A stretch of DNA of 64,000 nt from Manis javanica (GCF_040802235.1 NC_133170.1:1317001-1381000); one strand, 5' to 3'; shown: positions 39,011-52,945, counted from the first letter of the stretch. The notes: generated by a model from the sequence alone, not told the origin. Made by a program: numbers and translations.

Positions 39011-40269
39011 CCTTCCAATTTTTGAATGATAATATAAATTTAACCATGACTTTACATGATTAATTTTTGATTAAAGATGGATTTTTTGAAAATATAACAT
39101 TACTTGCCTCACTCTAGATAAAAATTAAAAACAACCTCCTGAGTTTACTGTAATTCATTTTCTCCCATTTCTGTCAAATTACCTTGGTGAGACTGGTTTT
39201 TCTGAGTGTTCATAAAACAAAACATAGATGTGTGTTTTCCACAGACAGTGGATTCATTGTCATCCAGCTTAGATAAGTTAACAAGCAGAAAATAGGCTCA
39301 ACTACTGATACTTGCAATATTTATTCAAAGTATGAGTAAAACAATTTAATAGAGGGAACTGCTGTTTCCTTTATGACTTTTTGTTGTTTATGATCATGAA
39401 TGACAAAAGTTATGACTGTAATCAGCAGTTCTCCATTTTAATCTGCTGCCTGCACACTTTCAATAAACAATGTATATAGCTTCTGTAATTTTTCCCTGTT
39501 CTGTGTGTTCTGATTAGATTTATTGAAATGTAATTTTAGGTCTGTTGAGATTGTATGTCTTTTAAAATTTACTATGCTAGGAGTTTGTTTTACTATACTT
39601 TAGAAACATAAAAATTTAAACCTCTAATCTCATGGTTTACAATGGATTAGAGATTAAAAATTATTCTGCCACCTCAATAAAACTGGAAAAAAAGTCTATC
39701 ACCACAATTTGAGAAACACTTCCGTAGGCAGGTTTAGGGTGTGGACGTGGTCCTAAAGGCAGGAAGAAGCCTTTGAAGGTTCGATGGTAGCTGTTATGCT
39801 CATTATTTAGGGTACTACATAGACATTCCCTGTTAGGAGCTCTGGGGACCCCAGTTGTCACGCTTGCTTACATCTTTGGGACGGGCGCACAACCTTCAAT
39901 CCTGTGGCCCACTGGGCTTAGGGTGCAGGACAGGTGCCCTGTCCGCAGTCACTCCTGGTGTGTGGCCTTCTGCCCTCTCTGATCAGTACAGAGGACCCAG
40001 CAGATCCTGGGAATGCTTGATTTAACTGTGTTACCATGATGTTAATAATTGTCAATTAGGTGAAAGCTGACCTTTCATGTGACATTATCACCAGCCTATC
40101 GTGATTATATGATTATGTATATTACTAAATACATGAAAGGTTAACTTGGTTATATTTATTTAGAAGAATAGACTTTTGGAGCCATAAAGGACTTGGTGTA
40201 TTTTGTTTAATCCCTGATAGAGAAAACTGATGAGAAAACTGAGGCTCAGGGAGGTCCAGTAGAAAGAGC
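39011..40269. other. Gene-free DNA
   Basis: Mostly unrecognised AT-rich DNA. A partial MIR-like phrase lies near 40,200-40,260 (actgatgagaaaactgaggc). Confidence 0.4.
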
Positions 40270-40500
40270 TGATGAAGAGGCTGGGTTTTGGAAGCAGCCT
40301 GTGAAGACTGGAAGCCAAGTTGTGCCCCTTAGCATTGACCTCAGGTAGATAACTAAATTTCTCTATGGCCCGGTTTCATCTGTCATAGTTCAAGGATAAT
40401 AATGGTATTTATCTCGAAGGGCTCTCGAATGATTACATGAAGTAATCTGTGGAAAATTTTCAGCACAGTGCCTGAAAGCAGGCAGGCGTGTCGTGCTCGG
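40270..40500 (-). repeat. MIR SINE relic, antisense
   Basis: Wording such as gtagataactaaatttctct, ggcccggtttcatctgtcat, aggataataatggtatttat and agcacagtgcctgaaagc follows the reverse-complement order of MIR. Confidence 0.7.
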
Positions 40501-41904
40501 TGTTGTGAAGGCTGTGACGAGGAGGCGGCGAGGTGGTGGTGACGGACAGGCGGCGGAGTCGGCAGCGGATACTTGGAATGCCATCTGTCACTCTGGTGGT
40601 GCTTTTCCCTCTGCTCTCGCCATTCCACTAAACGGCTCACTCTTGCACCTGCATGGATGACAGTCACGTATTGATTCCTTATTTCAGGTGCTCCCCTCTT
40701 CAGACAAAGAAGAGACCCGCTGCCGACCATACCCGTGTTTTCTCGGCTGGGTGGCAGCCTTGCTGGTTAGCAGGTGCCTTGCCCAGTGTGGGACCATCAC
40801 CAGGGCTTAGGAAGGATGCTGCAGCGTCCTGAACATGCTGGTGGGATGGCTCATTCCATTTCTGAGACATTGAAAACAAGTCTCCAGACATTAATTACAG
40901 TGTTCTCTGCCAATATGTTAAAAATATACCTAAATAATTAGTAAAGTATATTGTTCTGAGTTTGTCTCAAGGCAGGGTGTGGACCACATTCTCAGCACCC
41001 CAATAAGAAAGAAAAGGGAGAGGAAATCTCAGTTCAACTTATTCAAATACGCATTGAGTCCTGAACTTGCTGCCGGGCGTTCTGCTTGGCCCCAGATGTG
41101 CAGTCATGAAAGACACAAGCTCTTATCTTACAGAGCTTCGATCTAGTGATTGGTAGAAAAGCATTTTCTGTACAGAATCCTGACCCACAGGAGGAAAAAA
41201 AAATCTGTTGCGGAAATAAAAATAAATTTTTTGAAGAGAACAGTACCACATAACTACTTTTAGTAATTAAAATTCAGCAATATTCAATAGCATAATAAAA
41301 TATAAAAGACTGGTTCCTGAGAGACATGGTCCTGATGAATTTGGGCTCCTGCACGGCAGTGGCTGAACTGAGAGCAGAGGGCCCTTTACTGGGACGTCCT
41401 GCAAGGGTGCCTCACAAACACAACCTCTTTGCAGAGGCATGTCGCAGATAGATCTGCCGGGGGCTGGAGCACAGAGAATGTTAGCAAGATCTGCTCCAAG
41501 GCGCCAGCTGCCATCTCTGGGCCAGCCAGCCCTCTCTGCTTGGTTCCAGTCTGTGTGACGCTGACTTGGATATCTGGCAGATGCATCAAACTCAAAGAGT
41601 TGTGATCACGGCAGCAGGGCAGAGGGAACCAGGGCGAGTCCTCCAGGTGAGGAGACCCTCAGAAGGTGGCAAACGAGGAGCAAAGCGGAGGGGAGTTTGG
41701 GATCCGCTGCATGCCCAAATCTGGAAGGGGGATAGTGGAGAAGATGCCTTCCCCCTGGGGAGTGTGTGCATCCTGGGGGGTGGGATGGAGAGCGGGCATT
41801 TAGAACTGAGCTTAAACTGGAAATGACCCAGAAAAAGAAGAAGTGATGAAGTCATCCTGGAACTTGCTAGATTAAGTTTTCTAGCAACCTTGAAAAGAGC
41901 TGTA
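40501..41904. other. Gene-free DNA
   Basis: No recognised gene. The 137-codon minus-strand frame at 41,592-42,005 runs into an MIR relic and looks like chance. Confidence 0.4.
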
Positions 41905-42100
41905 GTTGAGTGGCTAAGACAGCCAACCTGTGTGAGTCCCAGCTCTACCACTATCAGCTCTACGACCCTGGTGAAGACACTTAACCTCTGCCTCACTTTC
42001 CGCATCTACCATGGCCGCCTTGCAGGACTAGTATGAGAATTAGTGAGTTAATTCTCTTAGGACAAAGTCTGAAGCACAGTAAGTCCTCAATAGCAATAGT
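41905..42100 (-). repeat. MIR SINE relic, antisense
   Basis: gagtcccagctctaccacta, gacacttaacctctgcctca, gtatgagaattagtgagtta and gaagcacagtaagtcctcaa keep the antisense MIR order. Confidence 0.75.
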
Positions 42101-42819
42101 CACTCTTCTTTCACCAGGAAAGAATCAGGTCTTAAATTGAATGTGAGGTATAAAAGGTAAAGTTACATTTTCACACACCAGAGTCTGTCAATTAAAACAA
42201 CATCAACCACAGACCATGCAGGAGGCTTTTACAGTCAGGCCAAAGGAAAGAAGTAATTTGATGTGTGGGTAAAGGGAGTAGAAAAGCAAAAAGCTGGGAA
42301 ATATACCTGTAATATTGGTGAAATAGGTGTCAAGTCATACCGATGCCGTGCACTGTGGGAAGAGGAAGGGAAGTTAGGAAACGAGGCTACATCTGTGCTT
42401 CACCCTCAGTCAGAGGCATTCGGGGGCACATCCTTGTGTGAGGTGACGACCTGAAGTACCCCGATAGGTAACAGGCAGAGATAAGCAGCCAATTTCTTCT
42501 CTGCTGCCAGAAAAGTTGTTACAATACTGCTGCACATTTTTCATTGGAGGTTTTGCTAAGGAAATTAGATCTCCGTGAAAAATCATTTGCTGAAACCATT
42601 TTGAATGTGGAGCCGTGATCCCGAGATAAGAGAGTCAGGCTTTCGCTCCATCTTAGCAACTGCATGCATGTTCTGTGTGAGGTGCCCTGGACGGTTATGC
42701 CTTCTTCATCAGTGGCTCACGGACTTTCACTCTAGCAAATTCTAAATAATAAAAGCTACCACTTACCTACTGCTTACCACATGATAGGCACACATTAGGT
42801 GTGTTTTTATATTTTATAG

Positions 42820-43260
42820 TCTTGTATTCAACAAGTATTTACTGACACCCACAGTGTGCCAGGCACTGTTGTGGGCACTAAGAATAAAGCCGTAAATAAA
42901 ACCATGAACAATGGGGTTTATATCCTAGGGTGAGGGATGTTGTCATAAATAAGCAAATATATAATAATTATAAGTAAGTGAAATTAAGTAAGGAAGGGGG
43001 AGAGGAGGTGCAAGGTAAGTAGGTGGGTTGGGTGGGGGCATGTGTGCAAATTTTGAACTGGGTCGTTTGGAAGCCTCATTGAGAAGGTGGCATTCGAAGG
43101 AGCTAAGGCAGCCGGGTGGGAGAGCACTCCAGGCAGGGAAGGCCAGAGACGAAAATTCCTGAGGCAGGAGCATGCGTGCATGATCCAAAGAGCGCCCAGG
43201 AAGTGCGAGGTGGTGAGGGGAGAGGTTTGCTGGGAGAGGCACAGGCGGGGCCTCTGTGAC
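42820..43260 (-). mobile_element. L2 3' region, antisense
   Basis: A well-preserved antisense L2: gtattcaacaagtatttact, gtgtgccaggcactgttgtg, gcctcattgagaaggtggca, gagagcactccaggcaggga and cctgaggcaggagcatgc, in family order. An MIR-like scrap precedes it at 42,745-42,800. Confidence 0.85.
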
Positions 43261-44696
43261 CTTTCCTGTAGCTGTTCATGAAAGTTCATGGCTGGGGGAA
43301 GGTGCATCATTTTCTTGGAAGATTTATAGGCAGTAGTTACATTTTTAGATTATCCTGTGACTCTACATAAGGGCCCTTTGGCCGAAGTGCGCCTGGACCC
43401 TAGCTGAGATTTGCTGATCTGAGGCTCAGAGCCTCGTACTCAACATGTGACTCAAAAAATATCTGTTGAGTAAATGAATAATAAGAGAATGAAGCTTCTG
43501 TAATAGCTCTGAAATTAATCGGTTGTGTGATTTTGAACAAGTCACTTGACTCGTGTGGGCTTTGGTTTGCAAAGTGAGACCTTCTCCAGCTCCCCTACTC
43601 TGTGATCGTGAGCAATGCCAGCCTCCCCCTCAGGCCCCTTACCCAGTGCTGTGCCAGTGCAGTCAGCCCACACTAGGAGAGTGCAGGGTGCTCTGGGATG
43701 GTCTGACCCCTGACCCTGTCACACTTGCTTGCCCACCCACCCAGCCTCTCTCCATTTGCAGTCTCAGCTCCAGCCTTCGGCCAGGACAGTGAAGCTGGGG
43801 GGCGGGGGCGGTCTTGGCAGGGTGACAGAATTCTTGAGGCATCTCTTCCTGTCAGAGGCTTTGATGATAGTGTGAATAGACACTCAGGCTGAGCTCACGC
43901 AGAACTGGGTCCCTGCCAGTCTCCTAAGATACTAACATAAGCTTGTTCTTGTTCTGATTCCATGCATTTGGAAACCTGCTTGGCACTTTCTGTCTAGCAA
44001 CCACATGTTCATCAAAAACAATATTCTAATATCAGTAGCTAAGCCCTAGCAAGAATTATATGAGGAGTCAGGAAAGATATTGAGTGATTGTGTCTTGAGG
44101 CCTGAACTTAATAAATTCCCTTTAGGTGTGGGCTATGTATAGCCTTAGAAAAAGAAACATTTTTGATGAAAACAGAAGCAGAATCAAATAAAAATCTTCC
44201 TTTGAAAATGGAATTTTTAATGATGTCTCTATTTACCATTTCTGGAGTTAGAGTTACAGGATGGAGGGAGAAATCTGATGTAAGTAAAGCTGGTTTCTGG
44301 ATATCACTAAGAACATTCTGGCCTTCAGCCCTTCTGGGGAGAGTTACTTTGTCTCTTAATGCTAGGCATTAAACCCTGTCCTTTAATAGAAAATCTTAAG
44401 CAAGGCCGGAAGCCAGCAGCCTGGCTGGGCCCACGTGGATGCTTTATTCTACTCAGATGAGCACTTCGCGTCTTTATTGGCAAGAGCGGCCGATGTTGAT
44501 TCTGTGCGCCTACTGGCAGCGAAAAATAAGGGCTGCAGGGTGGGGTAAGCTTTTAAACCAACGACTCGTGGCTTGTGGAGACTGATAACATCTGAGAAGC
44601 CAGGCAGTCAATCCTGTGCTGAGAACATATTTATATCTGCATATTTTAACCAGCCAGGCCACCAGCTAGTAGTGCATTTAGGGGCCTTGGTCACTT
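43261..44696. other. Gene-free DNA with small MIR and L2 scraps
   Basis: 43,440-43,495 has a short L2 3' end (aaatatctgttgagtaaatg). 43,505-43,580 has an MIR-like phrase (gtgattttgaacaagtcact). Otherwise nothing was recognised. Confidence 0.4.
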
Positions 44697-47600
44697 GTCT
44701 ATATTTAGTTAAATTTCTCTAAGTATTTTATGTTTTTTAATGCCATTATAAATGGTATTGTTTTTTATTTATATTTTCAGTTATTCTTTGCTGGCATATA
44801 GAAATACAATTGATTTCTGTATGTTGACCTTTTATTCTGTGGCATTGCTAAACTATTTCCAGGAGCTTTATCAAAGATGCTTTGGGAATTCATAAATGTA
44901 GATAATCAAATCATCTAGGGAAAATTATTTCTTCTTTTACACATTGAAAGGCTTTTATTTCTTTTTCTTGGTTCATTGCATCAATTAGAAACTCCAATAC
45001 AACATTGCCTTGTTAATATACATTCTTTTTTAAATGTCCTTTATTAGATTGAGGACATTCCCTTCTATTTTCACTTTGCAGTGAGTTATTTATTTTATTA
45101 TAGAGTTATTGACTTATATCAAATGCTTTTCTTGCAGCAATCAATATGATCATGTGATTTATCTTCTGTAGATTATAACTGCGATGGATTACACTGATTG
45201 ACTTAAAATATTGAATCAACCTTTTATTCCTGGGATCAACCGCACTTCATTGTAGTTTGCCTTTTTATATATTATCAGATTTGATTTACTAATATTTTGT
45301 TGAGGATTGTGCATATATGTTCAAATATTTCACATCCATGTTCAAAAGGTATATTAGGTATCTTCCAGGTTCTAGGTTTATTTTTTGTGATGTATTATCT
45401 TTGTCTGGAATGAGTTTTGGTATGAGTAATGGTGGTCTCATAAAGATAGTTGGGAAGTATCCCCTCCTCTTCTTTGTCCTGGGAGACTTGTATGTAATTG
45501 CTGTTCTTTCTTTTATAAACGTTTGGTGAAATTTGTCATTGAAACTATCTGGGACTGGAAATTCCCACTGATTATGAGATGTAGGAATTATGAAATTATG
45601 AACACAGGATGTTTCTATATGTAATTGTGGATTTGTATCTATTTCTTGCTTTGGATCTGTCACCATTTCTTCAGAGGAAATGTTTCATGTATTTTCAAGC
45701 TTTGCTATTAGATGCATACACATGTACGATCGCTATGTTTTCTTTGTGAACCAACCATTTTATTATTATGTATGAGTCTTTATCCCTGGTAATTTTTTTT
45801 CTCTAAAGTTTACTTTTTCTGATATGATCTGTAATTATATCAGATTTCTGTAATATAATCACTACAACATTTTTTTGATTCATGTTTGGATAGTATATTT
45901 TTTTCTTAATCCTTTTACCTTAAATTTACCACATTATAATCAAAATGAGTTTCTTTTAACAGCATGTAGAGGGATTAGATTTTGCAAGTTCCTTTTGACA
46001 ATCTTGTTTTTTAATTGTTGGGTTTAAGCCATTTACATTTAATGAAATTATTGATACATTTGCATTTTAGTCTGCCATTTCATTCTTTCTCTTTGTCCCT
46101 TTTGTTTTCTGTCCCTCTCTTAAGACTTTCCTGCCTTCTTTCAATTAATTTTAATATTTAAAAAGATTCCATTTTATTTATCAGTTGTATCCCTTTGCAT
46201 AATAGCTCTTTAAATTAGTGGTTTAGAGATTTTCACTATCTACTTAGAGTACATATGTTATCAACTTCAATTGCAATATAGAACGTTTATTATCATATTG
46301 GTCCACTTATCCTCATATCTTTATATTGTGGTTGTCTTATTTAGTAAATTTACATATGTTGAATCCCCTTTAGACAATTTAAAAATATTTTATTTCAATC
46401 ATTCTGGTAGCCAGAAGAATGGCTCCTCAAAGATGTTCACACCCCAACCTCCAGAACCTGTGAATATGTCACCTCACACGGCAAAGGAAATTTGCACATG
46501 TGGTTAAGGTTAAGAGCCTTCAGGTGGAGAAATTACCCTAGATAATCCAGTGGCCCCACTGTCATCATGTAAGTCCTTAAAAGCTCAAGACCTTTTGAAA
46601 CTATAATCAGAACCAGAGAGGGTGCCCTGTAAGAAGGACTGAGCCTGTTGTTTCTGACTTAGAAGATAAAAGAAGAGGGCAATAAGCTAAGTAATGCAGA
46701 CACTATAATTTGGAAAAAGCATGGAAATGGATTCTCCCCTAGAGCCTTCAGAAAGGAATACAGCCTTGACAACACAGAGTTTAGGCTGAGGAGACCACTG
46801 TCAGATCTATGACCTACAGAAGTGTCAGATCATAAATTTGTATTATTTTAACCCACTAATAGTTTGTGGTAATTTGTTATAGAAGGAATATAAAACTAAC
46901 ACAACCATCAAACGTATTTATAGGACTCAAGAGAAAAGTAGTCTCTTATGTTTACTCAGATATTTATCATTTCTATTGCTGACTTCATTCCTTATATGCT
47001 TCTTGTCTTTTTATCATTTCCCTTCTGTCTGAAGAACTTCCTATAGTGATTCTTTTAGAGTATTCTGCTGGCAACCTGTTTTTTAGATTGTTTTCATCTC
47101 AGAATGTTATTCTTCATCTTTATTCCTGAAGGACATTTTTACCAGATACAGAATTTTGGGATGACAGAATTCCTTCAGCACTTCAAAAAATATGTTCCTC
47201 TCCTGGACTCCACAGTTTCTGATGAGAAATCTGCATTCATTCAAATTGATGCTTCCCTATAAATAATGTGTCATTTTTTTCTGGTTCTTTTCAGGCCTTT
47301 TCTCTTTGTGAGGGTTTTCCTTTTCTATTTAGCAATTTGATTATTATATGGCTGCTCATGGATTCCTTTGAGTTTATCCTTTTTGGGATTAATTGAGCTC
47401 CTTAAATCTGTAAGTTTTTCTTTTGCCAAATTAGAGAAGTTTTAGGCTATTATTTCTTGAAACACCTTTCTTTGGAAGGGGGCACTGAACTCTTTCTACT
47501 CTCTTGGAATTCTGATGACATTAAAGTTCTAAAGTTCTTTCGGTTTTATCCCACAGGTCCCTGCTGTTATATATTCACTAAACAAATAAACAACTTATTC

Positions 47601-49030
47601 CTCATTGTTAAGATTGGGTAATTTTAATTGATCTATCTTTAGGCTCACTAACTCTTTCCTCTGTCATTTCCATTCTGATACTAAGCCCATTCTGATGAGT
47701 TTTTAAAAATCTCAGTTGTTATAAAATTCCACTTGGTTCTTTTCTATATCTTCTGTTAATTTGCTGCCACTCTGTCTTTTCATTTGTTTCAAGAGTGTTT
47801 GCTCTTTGTGGGGAGCATTTTTGTAAGACTTTAAATATCTTTTTCAGATAATTCCAGCAGCTGCGTCATCTTGGCATTGGTGTCTATTGATTGTATTTTT
47901 CTCATGTAAGTTGAAATTTCTCTGGCTTTTCTTATGCTAAATAATTTCAGATTATACTCTGAGCATTTGAATATTATGAGACTCTGAATTTTGTTAAAGC
48001 CTATGGAGAATGATTTTTTTTTTGATAAAGCTGGCCATTGAGTTGGATACAGATTCCAAGATTTGACTAGCCTTCATTTGCTGTGATTGTTCAAAGACTT
48101 TGTATTATATTCAGGTTTATTCCATGTGTGCACCACCCAGAAGTCTGTTTCTCAGGTGCTGGTCTATTTCCTAAAAGTATTCACTTCCAGTATGGTGTTA
48201 CTTGAAACTCTGATCTTTCTCAATTTTCCTGCTGCTGTTTAATTTTCAGAATCCTTAATTACTCCATGCATCTGTCCAAGTTTGATAACATTCAGTAGGA
48301 CAGAGGGTGTGGGGTGTGCTTATTCCATCTTACCTAGAATTAGAATCTCATGTCATTCTTTAATTTTTGAGTTTTTCATTCTTATTTGTTTAAATATGTA
48401 CTGTAACACTGCCTACATCCATTCTCTCTAGTCTCTTATTCCGCATCTCTAAGTAGTTGTGTTTCGGATCTCCTAATCCTCACATTCATGTTTTGTTCAC
48501 ATTTTCCATCTTTGTATCATTCTTGCCACATTCTCAATATCCTCAAATCTCATTTTTTGTTCCCAGCTTTTCACTAACTTTCAGCTCTATTTTTTCTACT
48601 GCTTTTTATAGCCAATGGCTTTGCAATGTTGTTTATGAAAAAAATTTTATTGCTAGAAGTTCTACTTGGTTTCTTTTGAAATTTGCCTAATCTTTTAACA
48701 TGTAATTCTATTTTTTCATCATTTGTCTTCTTTAAAAAACTCTTTGATCACTTACGTGTACTTATTCTATAATTTTTATCACATTTTTCTGATACTCTGA
48801 GTTCATGTGGTTCAAATTCTTTTTTTCTGTGTGTGTGTCTCCTGTCTTTCATGTTATTTTATTTTGCATAATAAAATGCAATTTATTATCATTGCTATTG
48901 TTCTTGTTTTGTTATTTTGTTGTGATCTGATATACTGATCAGAAAATTTCCTCTTATATTTCAGAGGTTGTAGGAGATCCCTTAGTAGAAGTTTTGCACT
49001 CGTTCTTTAGGAGATGGGAGCTTTTATTTT
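44697..49030 (-). mobile_element. Long old L1, antisense, split by an MaLR LTR
   Basis: The plus strand reads as the complement of L1 ORF2 and continues toward the L1 5' side. The RT end is near 44,700-45,540 (gggaagtatcccctcctctt and ggtggtctcataaagatagt are typical). The upstream ORF2 part follows to about 46,400. After the LTR at 46,403-46,904 come blocks like gtttctgatgagaaatctgc, tcctttgagtttatcctttt and tttatcccacaggtccctgc. The minus-strand frame 45,289-45,666 is an ORF2 remnant. Stops throughout make it dead. Subfamily was not assigned. Confidence 0.75.
46403..46904 (+). mobile_element. MaLR (MLT1-type) LTR inserted in L1
   Basis: The text ctggtagccagaagaatggc, gaacctgtgaatatgtcacc, gataatccagtggccccact, ggattctcccctagagcctt and agtttgtggtaatttgttat follows the MLT1 LTR order. 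L1 sequence continues on both sides. The related copies at 57,602 and 59,590 share these landmarks. Confidence 0.8.
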
Positions 49031-49629
49031 ACTTACTGGTTTTAGAATTCCTATACCAGTGGGAGTGTCATTTGGACCATTTCTTGCAAGTGGTGAAACT
49101 TGAGACTTGACATTTATTAGAGACGCCTTTGTTTTCCACCTATGGTCATGTGCAGCTGGAAAGAATTTTTTTTTGTGTAACTTAGGCTGATGTGCAAAAT
49201 GTTTAAAGTTTCTTTTTATAACAGTGTTAACCCTTCAAAGCTCCCTGTTCCCTTAGAGAGATCAGTAATATCTTCACCTCTTCTGGCTTTGGCCATGATT
49301 ATTGTTTCCCATTTTTGTGTAGATATTAGAACCATACCCATTGTCTTCGGGCCTCTATTGATTTTGAACCCCTGTGCCCCACCCTGTGACAATCGTGGCC
49401 TCAGCTAGTCCTGCACCCACTAATCTCTAGCTTCCCTTTTTTTTCCTCCTAACATCTGGGGATTTCCTTTACTTCTTTTTCTTTAAATTTAAAACTCATC
49501 TATGAATAACAGATTCTCAAGCATTTTATTTACTTTGAGATGCATCTATGGTAGAAGAGGATCCTCTCAGGGTCAATAAAGCCTACCAATTTTTTTTGAC
49601 TGCATTTTCCATTATGTAGTTCATACTTA
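49031..49629. other. AT-rich DNA, possibly L1 5' remnant
   Basis: Continues the T-rich composition of the L1 to its left, but no landmark could be named. No gene was seen. Confidence 0.35.
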
Positions 49630-50130
49630 TATTAGCTTGCTGTGGTGCTGAAACAAATTACCGCACATTTAGTGGACTAAACACAAATTTATTACCTTTC
49701 AGTTCTGTAGTTCAGAAGTCTAAAATAGATCTCCCTGGACTAACATCAAGGGATCAGCATGGCTGTGTTCCTTTCCAGAGGGTGTGGGGGAGAATCTGCC
49801 CAGTTTCCTGAGGTGTCCGTGCCGCTGGCTCGTAGTCCTGTATCTTTCTACCTTTAGAGGTAGCAACAGGATGAATTCTCGTTTTACACTCCTCTGACTT
49901 TCTCTTCTGTCTCCCTCTTACACATTTAAGGACTTTTGTGATTATATTGTCCTCATCCAGATGACCCAGGATGATCTCCTTATTTTAAGGTCATCTAATT
50001 AGCAATCTTAATTACATTTGCAACCTTATATCCCCTTTGCCACCTTAGGTAACATTCACAAATTCTAGGGATTATGACATGATCCTCCCCCCCCTCACAA
50101 ATACTAACATTGGCTAAGTGAGTTTCACTG
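49630..50130 (-). mobile_element. MaLR (MLT1-type) LTR, antisense
   Basis: Antisense MaLR landmarks: tattagcttgctgtggtgct, attaccgcacatttagtgga, cagttctgtagttcagaagt, gattatattgtcctcatcca, gatgatctccttattttaag and a final ggattatgacatgatcctc. Confidence 0.8.
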
Positions 50131-51589
50131 TGTGTTGATTTGATATATGAGACAACTACAACATAAATGAGAAGATGAAAGGACCAATACTGTGACAAAG
50201 TTTCTATACTCTGATTGAAGTGGTACCATATGATTAGAGTAAATGACGAGAAGTTAAGTGTGTATATTGTGTTCTCTAGAACACTGATTTCAAGTTACAC
50301 AAATTATATAGTTGCAGGATAAAACGGAATATTAAAATACTGGTATTTAAGGGGTAGAGTCCAGGAATGCTATTAATCATCTTGCATGGCACAAGACAGC
50401 CCCAAGAAAGAACTATGCAACCTTAAAATGTCAAAAGCTCTAATGTTCAGAACTGCCCAGGTGGAAAACCTGTGTCCTAATACAATGACTCACCTTTATT
50501 ATAGTTTTTCAATGTTTACACTTTAATTTTACAGAAACAACTATCTCTCTACTCATATTTTAATGGTTTCTATCAAGAGAATTAAGTCATGTAATTTCAG
50601 TAACAGGTTTAATTGAAATAATTCTGGGTTCAAAATGCTGTTTTTCTGGAGGGATCCTAGGCATGTGTGGGGAAGCAGAGACAAGCTTACCTACCACCAG
50701 CTTCCAGCACATCATAGTCAAGAGTCAGAGAGATGGAAGAGGACCCCTGACTCTATGATTGGGTTGAGTACAAGTATGTGAGGGCTTGTGCATGTAAATA
50801 CGTGTATATGTATATGTACTTTTCCCTCTCATTTTATCTCCCAATAGAATATTAAATAATAGACTTACGTAAAATTTGTTTTATGTAACTTTTACAGATT
50901 CCTACTGCAATTCAGTACTTTGGATGTACTACTATAGAAAGATCTTTAATTTTCTGATAAACAATTTCCTTTGAATTAATTCAATTATATTAATTTTATT
51001 TAGTGTATTTTGCAAATTTAGAAAATTTCATAGAACAATACTTCATTGCATATAAGTACTGGAATGTTTCTCAAAGTTTACAAAACTACAAATAGAATTA
51101 AATGGAAAATTTGATTTGGAGAGATCATTAAAAATTAATTTGGAAAGCTCCCAGATTCTGATCTTTTTCCCTAAAAACTTCCAGAGACAGAGCTAACTAT
51201 GTGCCCTTCACACCATTTATGGTATAATACAGTACAGTATTATGCTGTAGGTATACTGCTCTCTGGAGCCTCAGTAGGTATTTTGATAACTACCTGTGTA
51301 GAACTTTCTTGGGAGATTCCAGAAACTACTGATTCTTAAGTTACACCACTGATTTTTTACACAGATTAACATTTTAATCGTTTTTGAAATTCTTTTTCAA
51401 AGTGGGAATTGAAATCATTATTCAAAAGTTATCTCAAAATTGCAGGGCTCTGTTGAAAAATATTATGTGCCGTTGACCTTGCCTGCTGACAACTGGATTT
51501 CGATGACCTCGTGGTCAGGGTCCCTGCGTGGGTGTGGGGTGGGCCGAGGCTGCATGTGGTCAGAGCGGGAGACTCCTCTCTGTTGCCCG
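50131..51589. other. Gene-free AT-rich DNA
   Basis: Nothing recognised on either strand. The composition changes sharply to GC-rich after about 51,850. Confidence 0.4.
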
Positions 51590-51720
51590 GTGTGTCTATC
51601 TTTTTCAGCTTCTGTCCCTCTGTGTCACCTATCTATCTAATCAACCGCATCTATCACCTATTCAATCTAATTTATCTTATCTGTTCGTCTATCATCTGTT
51701 TACTCTGTCAACATACCCTG
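51590..51720. repeat. Degenerate TATC-type low-complexity tract
   Basis: Repeated tctat, atctaatc and tatctatcta-like units with many changes, a decayed tetranucleotide satellite just upstream of the NELL2 CpG island. Confidence 0.6.
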
Positions 51721-52234
51721 TCCGCTCTGTTCATGCACCATCACCGTCTCCCTCCAGTCCACTACCTGGTGTACACCCCCAGCTTATGCACCCGTCTCAT
51801 CCGTGTCACTCGGCTCCAGGCACCTGACCGGTCAGTCCACGCCGTCTCATCCCTGGGTCTGTCCCTCCGGGGGCGTCCTGCCGGCGGTGCGCGGAGCGCG
51901 GGCTCGGCGAGCGAGGTGCGGACAGCGCCCCGCAGCTTAGGCCGCGGCTCCCCGGCGCCGGGCGGAAGCCTCCAGTGGGCCTGCTAGCTCGCGCGTCCGC
52001 TCCGTCCGCTAGTCCTGGACGCGCGCGGCACCGCGGGCTGAGAGCGAGGGCCCGCCTCGGCTGAGCGAAGCGAGCTGCACCCACCGTTCCCAAGGAGGCT
52101 GGCGGTGCCGTGTCAGCGCGAGACGGAGGGACGCGGGCGCCGCCGCAGCTGCTGTGGAGCTCGCGGGACGCGCCGGGACACCGAGGAGCTAACGGGAGCG
52201 ACTGGAACTCGGACCTCCCGCTGCCCCCGCAGCC

Positions 52235-52625
52235 GGTCCTCGCGCCCCGCCCTCCAGGAGCCCCGCCTTCCAAGGGCCCGCCCACCACGAACCCCGCCCT
52301 CTACAGCCGCACCTCCGAGGAGCTCCGCCCTTTCTTGGAGCCACGCCTTCAAAGGCCCCGCTCATCACCTGAGCCCCGCCCCCTTCCCGGCCCCGCCTCC
52401 GAGGAGCTCCGCCCTCCCTTCGCTCCCCGCCCTCGCCAGGGTTCGTTTCTACTCGCGCCCCGCCCTCCTAGGAGCCCCACCCTCACATGCCCCGCCCCCA
52501 GTGAACCCCACCCAAAGCCGCACCCCACGGAGCCTCGCCCACGCTGCGGGCACCCCCTCCTCGCGCCCCGCCCTCCCCGGGCCCCGCCCCATCCTCGCGC
52601 CCCGCCCCCTCCGGGGAGCCCGTCT
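52235..52625. promoter_or_regulatory. GC-box repeat array upstream of NELL2
   Basis: About fifteen imperfect copies of a gccccgccctcc-like unit, spaced roughly 20-30 bases apart, lie 340-730 bases before the start codon. Many contain the core CCGCCC that Sp1/KLF factors bind. One longer phrase, cctccgaggagctccgccct, occurs twice (near 52,312 and 52,397), which points to local duplication. The plus strand is C-rich, so the minus strand is rich in short G runs. Confidence 0.75.
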
Positions 52626-52945
52626 CCCGCCGGCTCGGGCACCGCCTCATTGTCTCTCGGGCCGCCAGGCGCGGGCGCGGGCAGGACGCGGTCGGGCAGC
52701 TGCAGCCCGGCTTCCGCGGCCCCGTCCCGGCGCGCGCCGTCGCTGCCAGCCCTCCGCCGGCCGCGGGCGGGAGGATGCGCGCCTCCCGGGCGCCAAGTTC
52801 CTCACGTGCCGGGGGGCTCCTCGCTTTTTGTTCTCCGGCAGCCTGACGGCGCTGACGTGCCCCGAGTAAACCGCGGCGGCGGCGGGCGGCGCGCCGCGGT
52901 GCGCCGGGTCCCGAGCCCGGCTCCTTGTGTTCCCGGCGGGAGGCG

